DNA from: Anabaena catenula FACHB-362
Lineage (GTDB): Bacteria > Cyanobacteriota > Cyanobacteriia > Cyanobacteriales > Nostocaceae
Direction: 5' to 3'
DNA length: 64,000 bases
Assembly: GCF_014698735.1 (NCBI RefSeq)
Contig: NZ_JACJTQ010000020.1
Coordinates: forward strand, 1 to 64,000
Part shown: piece after piece, positions 16,748-26,333 of the stretch
Position numbering within the stretch: position 1 is the stretch's first letter
Layout: each line of letters starts with the position of its first letter
Notes under the pieces: generated by a model
What the model was told of the DNA's origin: nothing
Databases searched by the model: none
Seen by the model: the letters and a program-made list of their open reading frames with translations, nothing else
Made by a program: the position numbers and the translations under genes

Positions 16748-18442
16748 CTAATTTTGAGAAATACTCTTGAGCATTTGCACAATTGTCTCAGCCGGTGCAG
16801 GACGACTGATATAATACCCCTGACCTTCATCACATCCCCGTTTCTGTAAGTAGTTAAGCTGTTCTTCCGTTTCTATCCCTTCGGCTGTAATGTTTAATCG
16901 CAGGCTTTTAGCTAAAGCAATGATGGCATTTGTCACCGCTGCACTATCAGGATTAGATGTTACATCTTGTACAAATGATTTATCAATCTTCAGAATATGG
17001 ACAGGTAAACGTTTTAAGTAATTGAGGGAAGAATACCCAGTGCCAAAGTCATCTAAAGCCAGCAATATACCAAGTTCTCGTAATTGCTTGAGGGTAGTTA
17101 TAGAGTTCTGAATATCAGCGATTAAGAAGCTTTCTGTTACTTCCAATTCTAAATAAGACGCGTCTAGTTCCGTCTCTTCAAGAATTTGACTGACAACATT
17201 CACTAGATTTGGTTCTTCAAATTGCCGAGCTGAGAGATTTACTGATATGCGAATTGGCGGAAGTCCTGCAAGTTGCCAATTTCTGATTTGAGTGCAGGCA
17301 CTTCGCAATACCCATTCACCAATGGGGACGATTAAACCATTTGCTTCCGCAATGGGAATAAACTTGACTGGAGAAATCAAACCTTTGGTGCTATGTTGCC
17401 AGCGAACTAACGCCTCCATTCCGGTTATTTGTCCGCTATGCAAATCAATCATGGGTTGGTAATAAACAATTATTTCTCCGCGTTCTAAGGCTCCATGTAA
17501 TTCATTTTCTAATTCCAGTCGCTCATGTAATTGATCATTAATATCTGATGAATAAAATTGGTATTGGCTACGTCCTTGTTGGGTAGCTTGGTAAAGTGCT
17601 ATATTAGCTTCTTGCAAAAGTTTTTCTACACTTTCAGGATCATCTATGCTATTGATTGTAATCCCAAAACTGACTGTAATATGAATCTGGCTTCCTTCTA
17701 TTAAGAAAGGTTTGGCAATGCTATTCTGTAGCAATTGGGATAATTTGATCAAATTCTCAAAAGAAGGTATTTCTGTTCTAGCAATCACAAATTCATCTCT
17801 GTTGATATGTCCAAGAATATCTGTTTTCCCTATGCAGGTACTTAAACGTTGGGCAACTTCTCTTAACAGCACATTTGATTTTTCATTCCCTAGACCATGA
17901 TTTATGCTGGCAAAATCATCAATACTAAATAAAAGTAAAGCTATGATCCACTCATGACTATGGGATTGTAATATGGTGTGGTAGACGCGATCGCTAAACA
18001 AATCCCGGTTAGGTAGTCCAGTGATGCTGTTGTAGTTAGTAATGTAGTGAATTAATTCATCTAACTTGTGAAGAGTGTGTGCAGTATCTGCCATCAAAGT
18101 TCCAGCTTCGTCGGCGAATTTTGTTGGCAATTTGGGTAAAGCTTGATGACTCATATAGTCTTGTAAAGCTTTAGATGTCAAAATGACTGGAGCAAGCAAG
18201 TAGTTGAGGATAAAGAGAGTAACTCCTGTACCTACTAAAGTTGCGAACAGAGCAATTAACAGAACTCGCACTACCATCTCCATAGAAAAGGAATTGGAGA
18301 TGACGAAACTAAAGAGTAATGCCAAAAGTGGAATGTGCGTACCTAAAAACGCCACCAACATAATTTTGGCAGTATAACTTTTTTTAACCAATCTAAAACG
18401 ATCTAAGGATGAGTATAGATAAAGTTTTTGATAACGCTGCAT
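16748..18442 (-). CDS. Membrane GGDEF-EAL protein, probable c-di-GMP phosphodiesterase
   Basis: 564 residues: two N-terminal membrane helices (about 28-50 and 58-85), a HAMP-like stretch, a GGDEF domain (about 140-300) and an EAL domain (about 310-560). The GGDEF signature is replaced by INRDEF, so cyclase activity is unlikely. The EAL domain keeps MEALVRWQ, the DDFGTGYSSL loop and KIDKSFV. The predicted output is c-di-GMP breakdown, perhaps modulated by GTP binding to the dead GGDEF domain. The short N-terminus leaves little room for an external sensor. It precedes no obvious operon partner. Confidence 0.9.
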   Translation of the reverse strand: MQRYQKLYLYSSLDRFRLVKKSYTAKIMLVAFLGTHIPLLALLFSFVISNSFSMEMVVRVLLIALFATLVGTGVTLFILNYLLAPVILTSKALQDYMSHQALPKLPTKFADEAGTLMADTAHTLHKLDELIHYITNYNSITGLPNRDLFSDRVYHTILQSHSHEWIIALLLFSIDDFASINHGLGNEKSNVLLREVAQRLSTCIGKTDILGHINRDEFVIARTEIPSFENLIKLSQLLQNSIAKPFLIEGSQIHITVSFGITINSIDDPESVEKLLQEANIALYQATQQGRSQYQFYSSDINDQLHERLELENELHGALERGEIIVYYQPMIDLHSGQITGMEALVRWQHSTKGLISPVKFIPIAEANGLIVPIGEWVLRSACTQIRNWQLAGLPPIRISVNLSARQFEEPNLVNVVSQILEETELDASYLELEVTESFLIADIQNSITTLKQLRELGILLALDDFGTGYSSLNYLKRLPVHILKIDKSFVQDVTSNPDSAAVTNAIIALAKSLRLNITAEGIETEEQLNYLQKRGCDEGQGYYISRPAPAETIVQMLKSISQN

Positions 18443-18591
18443 AAATTTTGTGTGAAGATTGTAAATTTTATAAAAAATCAGCAGGATGTGTGATATCTAT
18501 TTGGGAAAAGTTGTATTTTTTCCAGTAGATCCAACACCCTAAGTTTTAATATTCCCAATCTACAATCCAAAGTTTCTATCATTATTGATAA

Positions 18592-20988
18592 TTAGGGATT
18601 TTTCCAACTAACTACATTTTTGGGAAACTGGCGTTTTAATGCTGCAAATACAGGACAAGAAGGTGAAGCTTGTAAATTATGCGGTTTACTCCAAGTAAAT
18701 GGTGCTTGTTGAGCCGCAGACATCCATAACAACTGTTTGGCTCTGGTCATGGCAACATAGAGTAAACGATATTCTTCTGCGGTTTTTAAGTGCTTGGCTT
18801 GTTCCCAAGCTTGGCTAACATCGGGTATAGCTTCTGCTTTTTCATGGAGTGCGGCGCGAATTTGGGCGCGTGCGACTTCTGATAAAGTAAAATCACCTAA
18901 GAATTGGCTTTGGGGAGGAACCCAAAATTTACCAGGAATGAGATTTTCGTGCAGAAAAGGCAAAAACACATAATCCCAGTCTAGCCCTTTGGCTTTATGC
19001 ATGGTGATAATCGTCAGTTGACCTTTTTTGGTATATTGTTCTTCCACATTTTCTGTGTCTACTGGTTCAAATCTTTCGGAACTGACGATTTCACTTAAAG
19101 CTGATAACATCGCTCCCATTGAGGTGTTACCAAACAGTTGCTGGTTTACTCGTTCTGCAAGTTTGTCAGCGGTTGCTAATTCAGCTTGGTCATAATTTAG
19201 GGTTAAGGCTAAAAAGGAAATTATCTGATACAACGGAAGTTCTAAACGGGCGCGGAGTAAACTACGACAAAGATGAGCCGCTTTTTGGACTATATCGGTT
19301 TGGGGTGCGGCTAAGGGGCTAGGATACAAGAATTCTTCTGGGAGACTAGCGAGAGTATTGATATCTTGGGTAGGAATTAATTGACGTTGAACGAGTACAT
19401 CCAGGGCGGCTTTTAGTTTTCCGGGGGAGTGAGGGCGATCGCAAAATTGCAATAATGATAAAATTTCTTGGGGTACATGAGAACGCCGTTCCCTTTCTCC
19501 CACGTCGTAAAGTTGGATTTTATGCTCTTTGCATATCGGTTCTAAAGCCGCCGCTAACCATCTTCCTTGGCGATTTTCTCGCACTAACACCGCAGCACAG
19601 GAATCAGATTTTTCTGTAAATAACTCAATTACTCTTTGGGAAAGTAATTCAACTGTTTGATAAATATCACGAGGTGTATACAGTTCTAATCCTCTTCCTA
19701 CTGGTTCAGGATTTCCATTTGTTTGATTAACTGGTTGAATTTTCTGGTTGAGAAATGGTGTTTGTCCATTTTTAGTTGTTGCTAACCCTTGATGATTTAC
19801 CCATTCCAACGCAAAGTTAGCTGCATCAATAATAATTTGCGTACTTCGACCGGCTTGATCCATTGTTGCTAGTCGTTCTTTCTTTTGACAATCTTCGCAA
19901 AATTCCCGAAAATAAATGGGATCAGCAGGTGTAAAAGTTGAGTTAATTGCCTGATTAGGATCACCAACTCTGATTAAGTTCAATACTGATTTATTTAAAT
20001 TATCCCTATCTGCTTCACTCGCTAATATTTCTAACAACTGAGTTTGCAATGGGCTAGAGTCTTGGGCTTCGTCTTCAAATACAGCGAAAACTTTATTCTG
20101 TTCAATGCGTCGGGCGCTATCATTTTCGAGAACTCGCAGGGCGGCTAAAATCATATCGTCGTAGTCAATGAAGTCTTGCGATATCTCCGACGATTTTCCT
20201 CTACCCATCAATTTTTCATATTCTTTATACAAACCTGCTGCTACTTGCAAAATTCCATATGTATCTGTGATTTTTTGACTCCACTTGTGCAGCTTTTCTG
20301 GTAATATTCCTGAACTTTTAGCTTCATGAATAACTGTATAAGCTAAATCTGGCAATACTTCTGTTCGCAGTACTGACTGACGACGTAATTTTTCTGTTTC
20401 TTCTCCATCAAATTGCTTACCTCTGAGTAAACGCCCATAACTTTCGGGATGGTTTGCAATCCATTGTTCTACAGCGGTACGAATGAAGCGGTGAGTTTGG
20501 TTAGGTGTAATTAAGGTGACATTTTCTAACTGCAAACCAGATAAGTCTGGATAACGAATAGCAATATCTAAAGCTAAACCATGTAACGTATGAACAGCAA
20601 AGCCTGTTTGCGGTAAAGATAAATCATCTCGTAAATATTTACGGATTTTTAACTTAAGATTAGCAGCAGCGGAACGGGTAAAGGTAACAACTACCAACTG
20701 TCGTCGATAATTACTGTTTGTGGAACGAGAATACTGATACTGACGCGCAATAGCTATTGCCGCCGCCGCTGCCATCCCTGTAGATTTACCAGCACCAGGA
20801 ACAGCTGATACAGCTAATGAACCAGATTCCCAGTCAGCCATCTGCTTTTGTCCAGTTCGCAGACTGGTGCGAATTGCGACAATATTATCTTGCAATTTAG
20901 CAACAGTTGATGGCGGAAATATCCCTTCAATTTGGGGTTCTTGAGAAACTGTAACGGTAAAATTATCTTTCGACATATAATTCGACAT
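18592..20988 (-). CDS. UvrD/Rep-family superfamily 1 DNA helicase
   Basis: 798-residue ATP-dependent helicase. Motif I is VPGAGKST (around residues 63-70), motif Ia FTRSAAANLKLKIR, motif II VFEDEAQDSSPLQ, motif III-type VGDPNQAIN, motif V ITMHKAKGLDWDYVFLP and motif VI YVAMTRAKQLLW. It differs in detail from UvrD and PcrA (AVPGAGKST in place of AGAGSGKT), so it is a cyanobacterial branch rather than housekeeping UvrD. It probably acts in repair or recombination. The tandem start MSNYMS offers two ATGs 12 bases apart. Confidence 0.92.
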   Translation of the reverse strand: MSNYMSKDNFTVTVSQEPQIEGIFPPSTVAKLQDNIVAIRTSLRTGQKQMADWESGSLAVSAVPGAGKSTGMAAAAAIAIARQYQYSRSTNSNYRRQLVVVTFTRSAAANLKLKIRKYLRDDLSLPQTGFAVHTLHGLALDIAIRYPDLSGLQLENVTLITPNQTHRFIRTAVEQWIANHPESYGRLLRGKQFDGEETEKLRRQSVLRTEVLPDLAYTVIHEAKSSGILPEKLHKWSQKITDTYGILQVAAGLYKEYEKLMGRGKSSEISQDFIDYDDMILAALRVLENDSARRIEQNKVFAVFEDEAQDSSPLQTQLLEILASEADRDNLNKSVLNLIRVGDPNQAINSTFTPADPIYFREFCEDCQKKERLATMDQAGRSTQIIIDAANFALEWVNHQGLATTKNGQTPFLNQKIQPVNQTNGNPEPVGRGLELYTPRDIYQTVELLSQRVIELFTEKSDSCAAVLVRENRQGRWLAAALEPICKEHKIQLYDVGERERRSHVPQEILSLLQFCDRPHSPGKLKAALDVLVQRQLIPTQDINTLASLPEEFLYPSPLAAPQTDIVQKAAHLCRSLLRARLELPLYQIISFLALTLNYDQAELATADKLAERVNQQLFGNTSMGAMLSALSEIVSSERFEPVDTENVEEQYTKKGQLTIITMHKAKGLDWDYVFLPFLHENLIPGKFWVPPQSQFLGDFTLSEVARAQIRAALHEKAEAIPDVSQAWEQAKHLKTAEEYRLLYVAMTRAKQLLWMSAAQQAPFTWSKPHNLQASPSCPVFAALKRQFPKNVVSWKNP

Positions 20989-21093
20989 ATAAAATTTAGA
21001 TTTAGATTGTGATTTTGATTATTACCGCGCAGATATGAACAATATTGATTTATTATTTATGTGCATTTTTAGTTACAACTCTTCAAGTGAGTA

Positions 21094-22947
21094 ATGATAA
21101 ATCGCAGACCTTTTCTACAACATTATCTAAGTTTAGCTAGAGCGCTACCTGCTGTGAGCGTAGCCATCGCCATTGGCACTGTTTTGCGATTTTGGCATTT
21201 AGACTCAAAACCTCTGTGGATGGATGAAATCATTACTGCCATTTTCAGTTTAGGTAAAAATTACCGTGATTTGCCTTTGGATGTAGTCTTTCCTCTCAAC
21301 CAGGTTCAGGAAATTTTTACTTTTCAGCCCGGTGTTAGTTGCGCTCAAATTGCAGAAAATCTAGCTAATTATTCTACCCATCCACCGCTGTTTTTTTGCA
21401 TAATGTACCGTTGGTTAGAGTGGATGAGTCCTTTGGGTATAGAATGGGTGGCAAAATTGCGATCGCTCCCCGCTTTATTTGGTGTAGCTGCAATCATCGC
21501 CATTTATGGTGTTAATTGTATTGCTTTTTCCCCCACATCTGGAGTTATGGCAGCATTGCTTATGGCTTTATCTCCCTTTGCTGTTTACCTCTCTCAAGAA
21601 GCAAGGCACTACACTCTACCTATGCTTCTTATTATTTTATCATTATTCTTGCTCATCCAAATTCAACGCGATCTCTTTGAAAAGCAGCATCTGAGATTTT
21701 GGGTTTGGTTATTATGGGCAATTGTTAATAGTATTGCTCTTTATGTTCACTACTTTTTTGCTCTAGCTTTTATCTCCGAAATTGCTACACTATTCGCACT
21801 GATTTATCGAGGTAAAGCAACTATCCTGAAATTACCCCAACTCTGGTTATATTTAATTATTTCTAGCAGCAGCGTTTTGATTAGCTTTATTCCCTGGTTA
21901 CTGGTGATATATAGGCATTTTCGCCAATCTGAAACTAATTGGCTACCATCTCCTCATCACATTGAACCTATCTATCAAACTCTCATGCATTGGGTATTAA
22001 TGATAATTATTCTTCCAGTGGAAAGTCAGCCTCTAGCAATTACCGTTATTTGTGGTTTCTTAATGGTGATGTTTACAATTTGGGTAGGTTTACAAATCTT
22101 TTCTAATTTAAAATTACTCTGGTCTAATAGTACAACTCATTTATCTACCTTCACACTTTTAAGTTTTACTTTTTTTGTATTATTACAATTTTTCTTGATT
22201 GCTTATTTATTAGGTAAAGATATTACTGTTGTTCCCCGTTATAGCTTTGTCTATTATCCTAGTTTTTGCGCTTTACTAGCAGCCAGCTTGGGGAATTTTA
22301 CGAAGAGACGCGGGGACACGGAGACGCGGGGACACGGAGACAGAAATTTGACTCCGATTGTAACCTCGCTCAATTTCAAGCCTCTGAATCTTTCGTTATG
22401 GACACGAGGACGCGGGGTATTTAATGCGTCTTTGCATCTTTGCGTCCCCGTATCATCTTCGATGAAAATTCAAAAATTTATCTTTTTACTGGTTGGTATC
22501 GTCAGCTGTATTTTTGTTGTTTCTAATTTAGCATTCCAAAAACCTTTTCAACCTGAACAAGTTGCCCAAAATATGAATCTAGATCCTGCTATACCATTGA
22601 TGTTAGTTGTAGGATATGAAAGTTATCAAGATGTCGCCGCAGGATTAAGTTTTGCTTTGGCATTGGAACAACAGAGAAGTCATGAAGTGAAAAGTAACTT
22701 ACATCTGGATAATTTGGCTTTTGTACATAAATATCCTGATTTTTCTGACTTTAGTAACAAGCTGGCTCAACTTTCTATAGCTGAGGTATCTGAATTAAAT
22801 TTATGGTTTGTAGGCTCAGGGATGATCAAACAAGATTACCCATCACAATTGACACTTGCTGGGCAAATTACTTGCAATATAGAACTTACCCAGCACTATC
22901 GTATCGGTAGATTTCCCTATCAGCTTTATCGTTGTAGTAATTCGTAA
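21094..22947 (+). CDS. GT39-like membrane glycosyltransferase
   Basis: 617-residue polytopic protein of the dolichyl-phosphate-mannose glycosyltransferase-like family. Near the N-terminus it has RFWHLDSKPLWMDEIIT with the acidic pair typical of the first external loop, and YSTHPPLFFCIMYRW. About ten helices follow. Residues ~403-457 (22301-22462) are a hydrophilic insert made of repeat DNA that keeps the frame between two membrane segments. The C-terminal ~130 residues are a soluble domain. It probably transfers a sugar from a lipid carrier to a surface polymer; acceptor unknown. Confidence 0.85.
   Translation: MINRRPFLQHYLSLARALPAVSVAIAIGTVLRFWHLDSKPLWMDEIITAIFSLGKNYRDLPLDVVFPLNQVQEIFTFQPGVSCAQIAENLANYSTHPPLFFCIMYRWLEWMSPLGIEWVAKLRSLPALFGVAAIIAIYGVNCIAFSPTSGVMAALLMALSPFAVYLSQEARHYTLPMLLIILSLFLLIQIQRDLFEKQHLRFWVWLLWAIVNSIALYVHYFFALAFISEIATLFALIYRGKATILKLPQLWLYLIISSSSVLISFIPWLLVIYRHFRQSETNWLPSPHHIEPIYQTLMHWVLMIIILPVESQPLAITVICGFLMVMFTIWVGLQIFSNLKLLWSNSTTHLSTFTLLSFTFFVLLQFFLIAYLLGKDITVVPRYSFVYYPSFCALLAASLGNFTKRRGDTETRGHGDRNLTPIVTSLNFKPLNLSLWTRGRGVFNASLHLCVPVSSSMKIQKFIFLLVGIVSCIFVVSNLAFQKPFQPEQVAQNMNLDPAIPLMLVVGYESYQDVAAGLSFALALEQQRSHEVKSNLHLDNLAFVHKYPDFSDFSNKLAQLSIAEVSELNLWFVGSGMIKQDYPSQLTLAGQITCNIELTQHYRIGRFPYQLYRCSNS
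22301..22462 (+). repeat. In-frame repeat insertion inside the glycosyltransferase gene
   Basis: The left end has GACGCGGGGACACGGAGACG and the right end has TTTGCGTCCCCGTATCATC, the low-complexity sequence otherwise found between genes in this window (for example 7817-7860). Its translation is rich in Arg, Gly, Thr and Asp, unlike the membrane protein around it. Its length of about 162 bp is a multiple of three. Confidence 0.75.
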
Positions 22948-22970
22948 TTTGGCAATAGGAAAACTCAGAC

Positions 22971-23033
22971 TGTCACCTGTCACCTGTCACCTGTCACCTG
23001 TCACCTGTCACCTGTCACCTGTCACCTGCTATA
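22971..23033. repeat. (TGTCACC)x8 heptad array ending in TGCTATA
   Basis: Eight perfect TGTCACC units (22971-23026) are followed by TGCTATA (23027-23033). Read on the other strand this is TATAGCA followed by GGTGACA heptads, the left end of the TATAGCA-family repeat. The other end of the element is not visible here. Confidence 0.85.
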
Positions 23034-23047
23034 CCAATTACCCAACC

Positions 23048-24133
23048 TTATTCGTCAATCTGCCAAGCATCCTTGGTAAAGTCTTCATCGAGAACTTTCT
23101 TAGGACGTAAAATTACAATTATTTTTCCTAATAGCTGATTTTCTGGTGCAGTTTCAAACCACTGAAAATCAATTTTCCCATCATCATCAACTGCAAAGTA
23201 GCTAGACGCATCCCATTCTCTTTGAGCGCGATCTATGACAACTAGCACTGGTTCTATTTTAATGTGGGTGGGGTTGGGGAAGATATCACTACTGGCAATA
23301 ATTCCTACTGGATCTTCAGCAGAGCGTAGCACGTGCCAACCTGGTAAGGATACCCAAGCTTGTTCTCCGGTAAATTTGACAATTCTAAATGGACCAACTT
23401 CTGTGATGATGGGTACAGCTTTCACATCATTGGGTGTTAATGGCAACTCACCCACAACAGGTACAAGCTGGGGTAAATCTTCGTCCGACTCTAGTCGGAA
23501 AAAAGGTAAAGTGGGTGCCGGTTTGCTGGCAATGTTGGTAAAATCAATTAGTAATTGTTCTATTTGCTTCCTGGCAGTTGGTGAGTGAGCAAAACGTAAC
23601 CCTTTAGCAATTAAACGCGATCGCTGTTGTAAGTCTGAGTTTTGCCTTGCCAATTTCCACACTTGATAAGCTACCGCATCCCCTGGATGGGCTGTAAAAC
23701 CAACTGGTGGGGCAGAAAAACGGGAAAAATCTTTAAGCGCTTTGGCAATATCTCTCACCTCGTCTACATCGAGTTTATGGAGAAAAATCAAATCAGCAGC
23801 AGCAGCCCTGTCTTCTTGTGCAAGTAGGCGTAGTTCATACAAAATATCACTAGCCCTCATACCGTAATATGCTCTTGTTGCCTCTGATGCGCCAAACTTT
23901 TCTAAAGAACTATATACTTGAGAACCAACAATTAACTGATTTTGTTGGATTGGCTCAAATCCAGTGGCTTCAAAGATGTCTTGGGGATTGTAACCGGATT
24001 TTTGTAGGTAGGCAATGGCTACTCCCCATTCCACCCAGTTACCTTGCTTTTGTCTCAGCTTAACTAGTAATTCTTGTGCTGTATCGTTGACAGCATTCTC
24101 AGGATTTGGGGCGTTGGGTGATAGTTCAGTCAT
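23048..24133 (-). CDS. raf1: Rubisco accumulation factor 1 (Raf1)
   Basis: 361-residue Rubisco assembly chaperone that brackets large-subunit dimers during assembly. The N-terminal helical domain has WVEWGVAIAYLQKSGYNPQDIFEATGFEP (in part), then a second helical region with YELRLLAQEDRAAAADLI, and a C-terminal beta domain with PDVLPLV-like and GEQAWVSLPGW sequences. Length and domain order match cyanobacterial Raf1. It stands alone here; the Rubisco genes are not in this window. Confidence 0.9.
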   Translation of the reverse strand: MTELSPNAPNPENAVNDTAQELLVKLRQKQGNWVEWGVAIAYLQKSGYNPQDIFEATGFEPIQQNQLIVGSQVYSSLEKFGASEATRAYYGMRASDILYELRLLAQEDRAAAADLIFLHKLDVDEVRDIAKALKDFSRFSAPPVGFTAHPGDAVAYQVWKLARQNSDLQQRSRLIAKGLRFAHSPTARKQIEQLLIDFTNIASKPAPTLPFFRLESDEDLPQLVPVVGELPLTPNDVKAVPIITEVGPFRIVKFTGEQAWVSLPGWHVLRSAEDPVGIIASSDIFPNPTHIKIEPVLVVIDRAQREWDASSYFAVDDDGKIDFQWFETAPENQLLGKIIVILRPKKVLDEDFTKDAWQIDE

Positions 24134-24310
24134 AATCTGGAGATTTTCCTATGAATAAATATTAAGCTTGCCAGCATCTTTGCTGCTGTTCTATGTATTC
24201 TAATTAGTCCGCAGGAAAATACTGATTTCTCAATACTCATAACTAATAGAGTCTTCTCAACTCAGCTTAGTATGGAATATAACAAAAACGTGAAGATATT
24301 AAATTAATTT

Positions 24311-25264
24311 ATGAATAATCTAGATCTCGAAGTTGATCAAGCTCCCCCTCAATTGAGTACCCGTGAACGTCCAAAAAAGCTAAAAATTTTGGTGGTTGAT
24401 GATGAACCAGATAATCTGGATCTGCTTTATCGCACTTTTCGCCGAGATTTTAATGTCCTCAAAGCTGACAGTGGCATGAGCGCTTTGCAATTGTTGGAAG
24501 AAGAGGGGGAAGTCGCTGTTATTATATCTGATCAGCGAATGCCAGAAATGAAAGGAACTGAATTTCTGAGTAGGACTTTGCCACAATTTCCTGATACCGT
24601 CAGAATAATTCTCACAGGATTTACTGACATTGAAGATTTGGTAGAGGCGATTAATAGCGGACAAGTCTTTAAATACATTACCAAACCTTGGGACTCTGGA
24701 GAATTAAAGGAGGTTGTACAAAGAGCAGCAGCAACCTACGATTTGCTTAAACAGAGAACAGAAGAACTACGCCGTGCCAATTCCCAAATGGATCTTTTGA
24801 CTGTTTTGGTGGAGGTAACACAAGCGGCCTCTGGCTTGGAGGAAACTCTTGCACCAATTGCCAAGGCTTTTAGTGATGCATTTACAGCTGATGGTTGTAT
24901 TATACAACTCATTCAAGAAAATGTTCTGGCAGCAGAGCAAGGTATTTACAGTGAAACTGGGATTGTGGAAAATTGGCTCTCCCAAGATCCATTGACAAGG
25001 GAGGCGATCGCTACTCGTCAAATACAATCATCCTTAAATATATCTAAAGATCCTCGTCTCAATAGTCTTAGTTACTACCAAGATGCTGGAGTTCAAGCAC
25101 ATTTAATCATCCCGATTATTTATCGGCATCAAATGTTGGGGGTATTATCACTACAGTGGCAAGAACCTTGCTCTTTAAGAGCGGATGAACTCAAGCTGAT
25201 TCATTTATCAGTGGAACTAGTCGCGATCGCTCTTGCTAGTAGTTGTCTATCAACCCAGAATTGA
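24311..25264 (+). CDS. Response regulator with GAF domain
   Basis: 317 residues. An N-terminal receiver domain (about 24-140) has the acidic pair VVDDE, phospho-acceptor Asp74 in IISDQRMPEMKG, Thr in ILTGFTD and Lys in YITKPWD. A short helical linker (residues ~145-165) leads to a GAF domain (about 165-310) that may bind a ligand or mediate dimerisation. There is no DNA-binding or enzyme domain, so output is through partners. The RR form VRIILTGFTD...FKYITKPW is the type often paired with hybrid kinases or HD-GYP proteins. No cognate kinase is adjacent. Confidence 0.88.
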   Translation: MNNLDLEVDQAPPQLSTRERPKKLKILVVDDEPDNLDLLYRTFRRDFNVLKADSGMSALQLLEEEGEVAVIISDQRMPEMKGTEFLSRTLPQFPDTVRIILTGFTDIEDLVEAINSGQVFKYITKPWDSGELKEVVQRAAATYDLLKQRTEELRRANSQMDLLTVLVEVTQAASGLEETLAPIAKAFSDAFTADGCIIQLIQENVLAAEQGIYSETGIVENWLSQDPLTREAIATRQIQSSLNISKDPRLNSLSYYQDAGVQAHLIIPIIYRHQMLGVLSLQWQEPCSLRADELKLIHLSVELVAIALASSCLSTQN

Positions 25265-25506
25265 TTAACGACTAATGATATCGTGTTCAGTTAAAAACTT
25301 ATAATTAGGGCTGACCCGGAAAGATGCGAACGCTCTTAGGCTCTGATGTGAAGAGTTTTTTTTGATAAGTACAGGACTTACGCAAAATTTCTCTAAACCC
25401 TCTTTCCTATGCCTTCGGCACGCTACGCGAACGCGCTCTTCGCGTCTTTGCGGTTCGTTTTTTCCTTACTTTTGCGTAAGTCATAAAGTAATTAAGCGAA
25501 CATGAG
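25265..25506. other. Intergenic region with AGGACTTACGCAA element
   Basis: Most of it is a second copy of the inverted-repeat element found at 321-412: AGGACTTACGCAAAA (25373-25387) and TTTTGCGTAAGTC (25470-25482). Its inside is unrelated to the first copy and holds a GCCTTCGGCACGCTACGCG-type repeat and a CGTCTTTGCGGTTCG repeat. No promoter for menG was identified. Confidence 0.7.
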
Positions 25507-26196
25507 ATGAGTAATGAAATTCGTGACATTTTTGACCGGATTGCTCCAGTGTACGACCAACTCAATGATTGGTTAAGTCTGGGACAACACCGGATCTGGA
25601 AAGAAATGACAGTTAAATGGAGCGCAGCTAAACCCGGTGATACTTGCTTGGATTTGTGTTGTGGTAGTGGTGATTTAACCTTTAGGTTAGCACGGAGAGT
25701 AGGAGCGACAGGAAAGGTTTATGGCGTAGACTTCTCCCCCAAACTGCTAGAAACTGCCAAAGAACGCTGCCAAAAAAGTTACTCCCAAAGAGCGATCGCT
25801 TGGTTAGAAGCCGATGTCCTCAATTTACCCTTTGACGACAATCAATTTGATGCAGTCACAATGGGCTATGGTTTAAGAAATGTCAAAGATATTCCCCGTA
25901 GTCTCCAAGAAATATATCGCGTCCTCAAACCTGGTAGCAAAGCCGCAATTTTAGACTTTCATCGACCGAGTGACATACCATTTCGCACCTTTCAGCAATG
26001 GTATTTAGACAATCTCGTCGTTCCTATGGCCACTAATTTAGGGGTCAAGGAAGAATATGCTTATATCAGTCCTAGCTTAGATCGCTTCCCCATTGGTAGC
26101 GAGCAAGTAGAGTTAGCCCATCAAGTCGGTTTTACCAATGCCACACACTACCCCATATCTAACGGTATGATGGGAGTATTAGTAGTAATTAGATGA
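25507..26196 (+). CDS. menG: 2-phytyl-1,4-naphthoquinone methyltransferase
   Basis: UbiE/MenG-family C-methyltransferase, 229 residues; in cyanobacteria this catalyses the last methylation in phylloquinone synthesis for photosystem I. It has FDRIAPVYDQLNDWLSLGQHRIWK, the SAM motif LDLCCGSGDLTF, and VTMGYGLRNVKDIPRSLQEIYRVLKPG in part. An out-of-frame ATG five bases upstream is not used. The upstream region is filled by a repeat element. Confidence 0.93.
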   Translation: MSNEIRDIFDRIAPVYDQLNDWLSLGQHRIWKEMTVKWSAAKPGDTCLDLCCGSGDLTFRLARRVGATGKVYGVDFSPKLLETAKERCQKSYSQRAIAWLEADVLNLPFDDNQFDAVTMGYGLRNVKDIPRSLQEIYRVLKPGSKAAILDFHRPSDIPFRTFQQWYLDNLVVPMATNLGVKEEYAYISPSLDRFPIGSEQVELAHQVGFTNATHYPISNGMMGVLVVIR

Positions 26197-26333
26197 TTGG
26201 TAACGGAAGGCAGAAGGTAAAAGGCAGAAAAAGAGATATTCACTAGAAATATTCTCCGCGTCAGAGCGTCTCCCCATCTTTCCATCTCCCCAATCCCTAA
26301 TCTATATTTCCCTGTTCCCTAATCCAAAATCCT

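Noticed and set aside
22971-23026. Heptad array considered as a CRISPR
   Set aside because: The units are 7 bp and directly contiguous with no spacers, so it is a simple tandem repeat.
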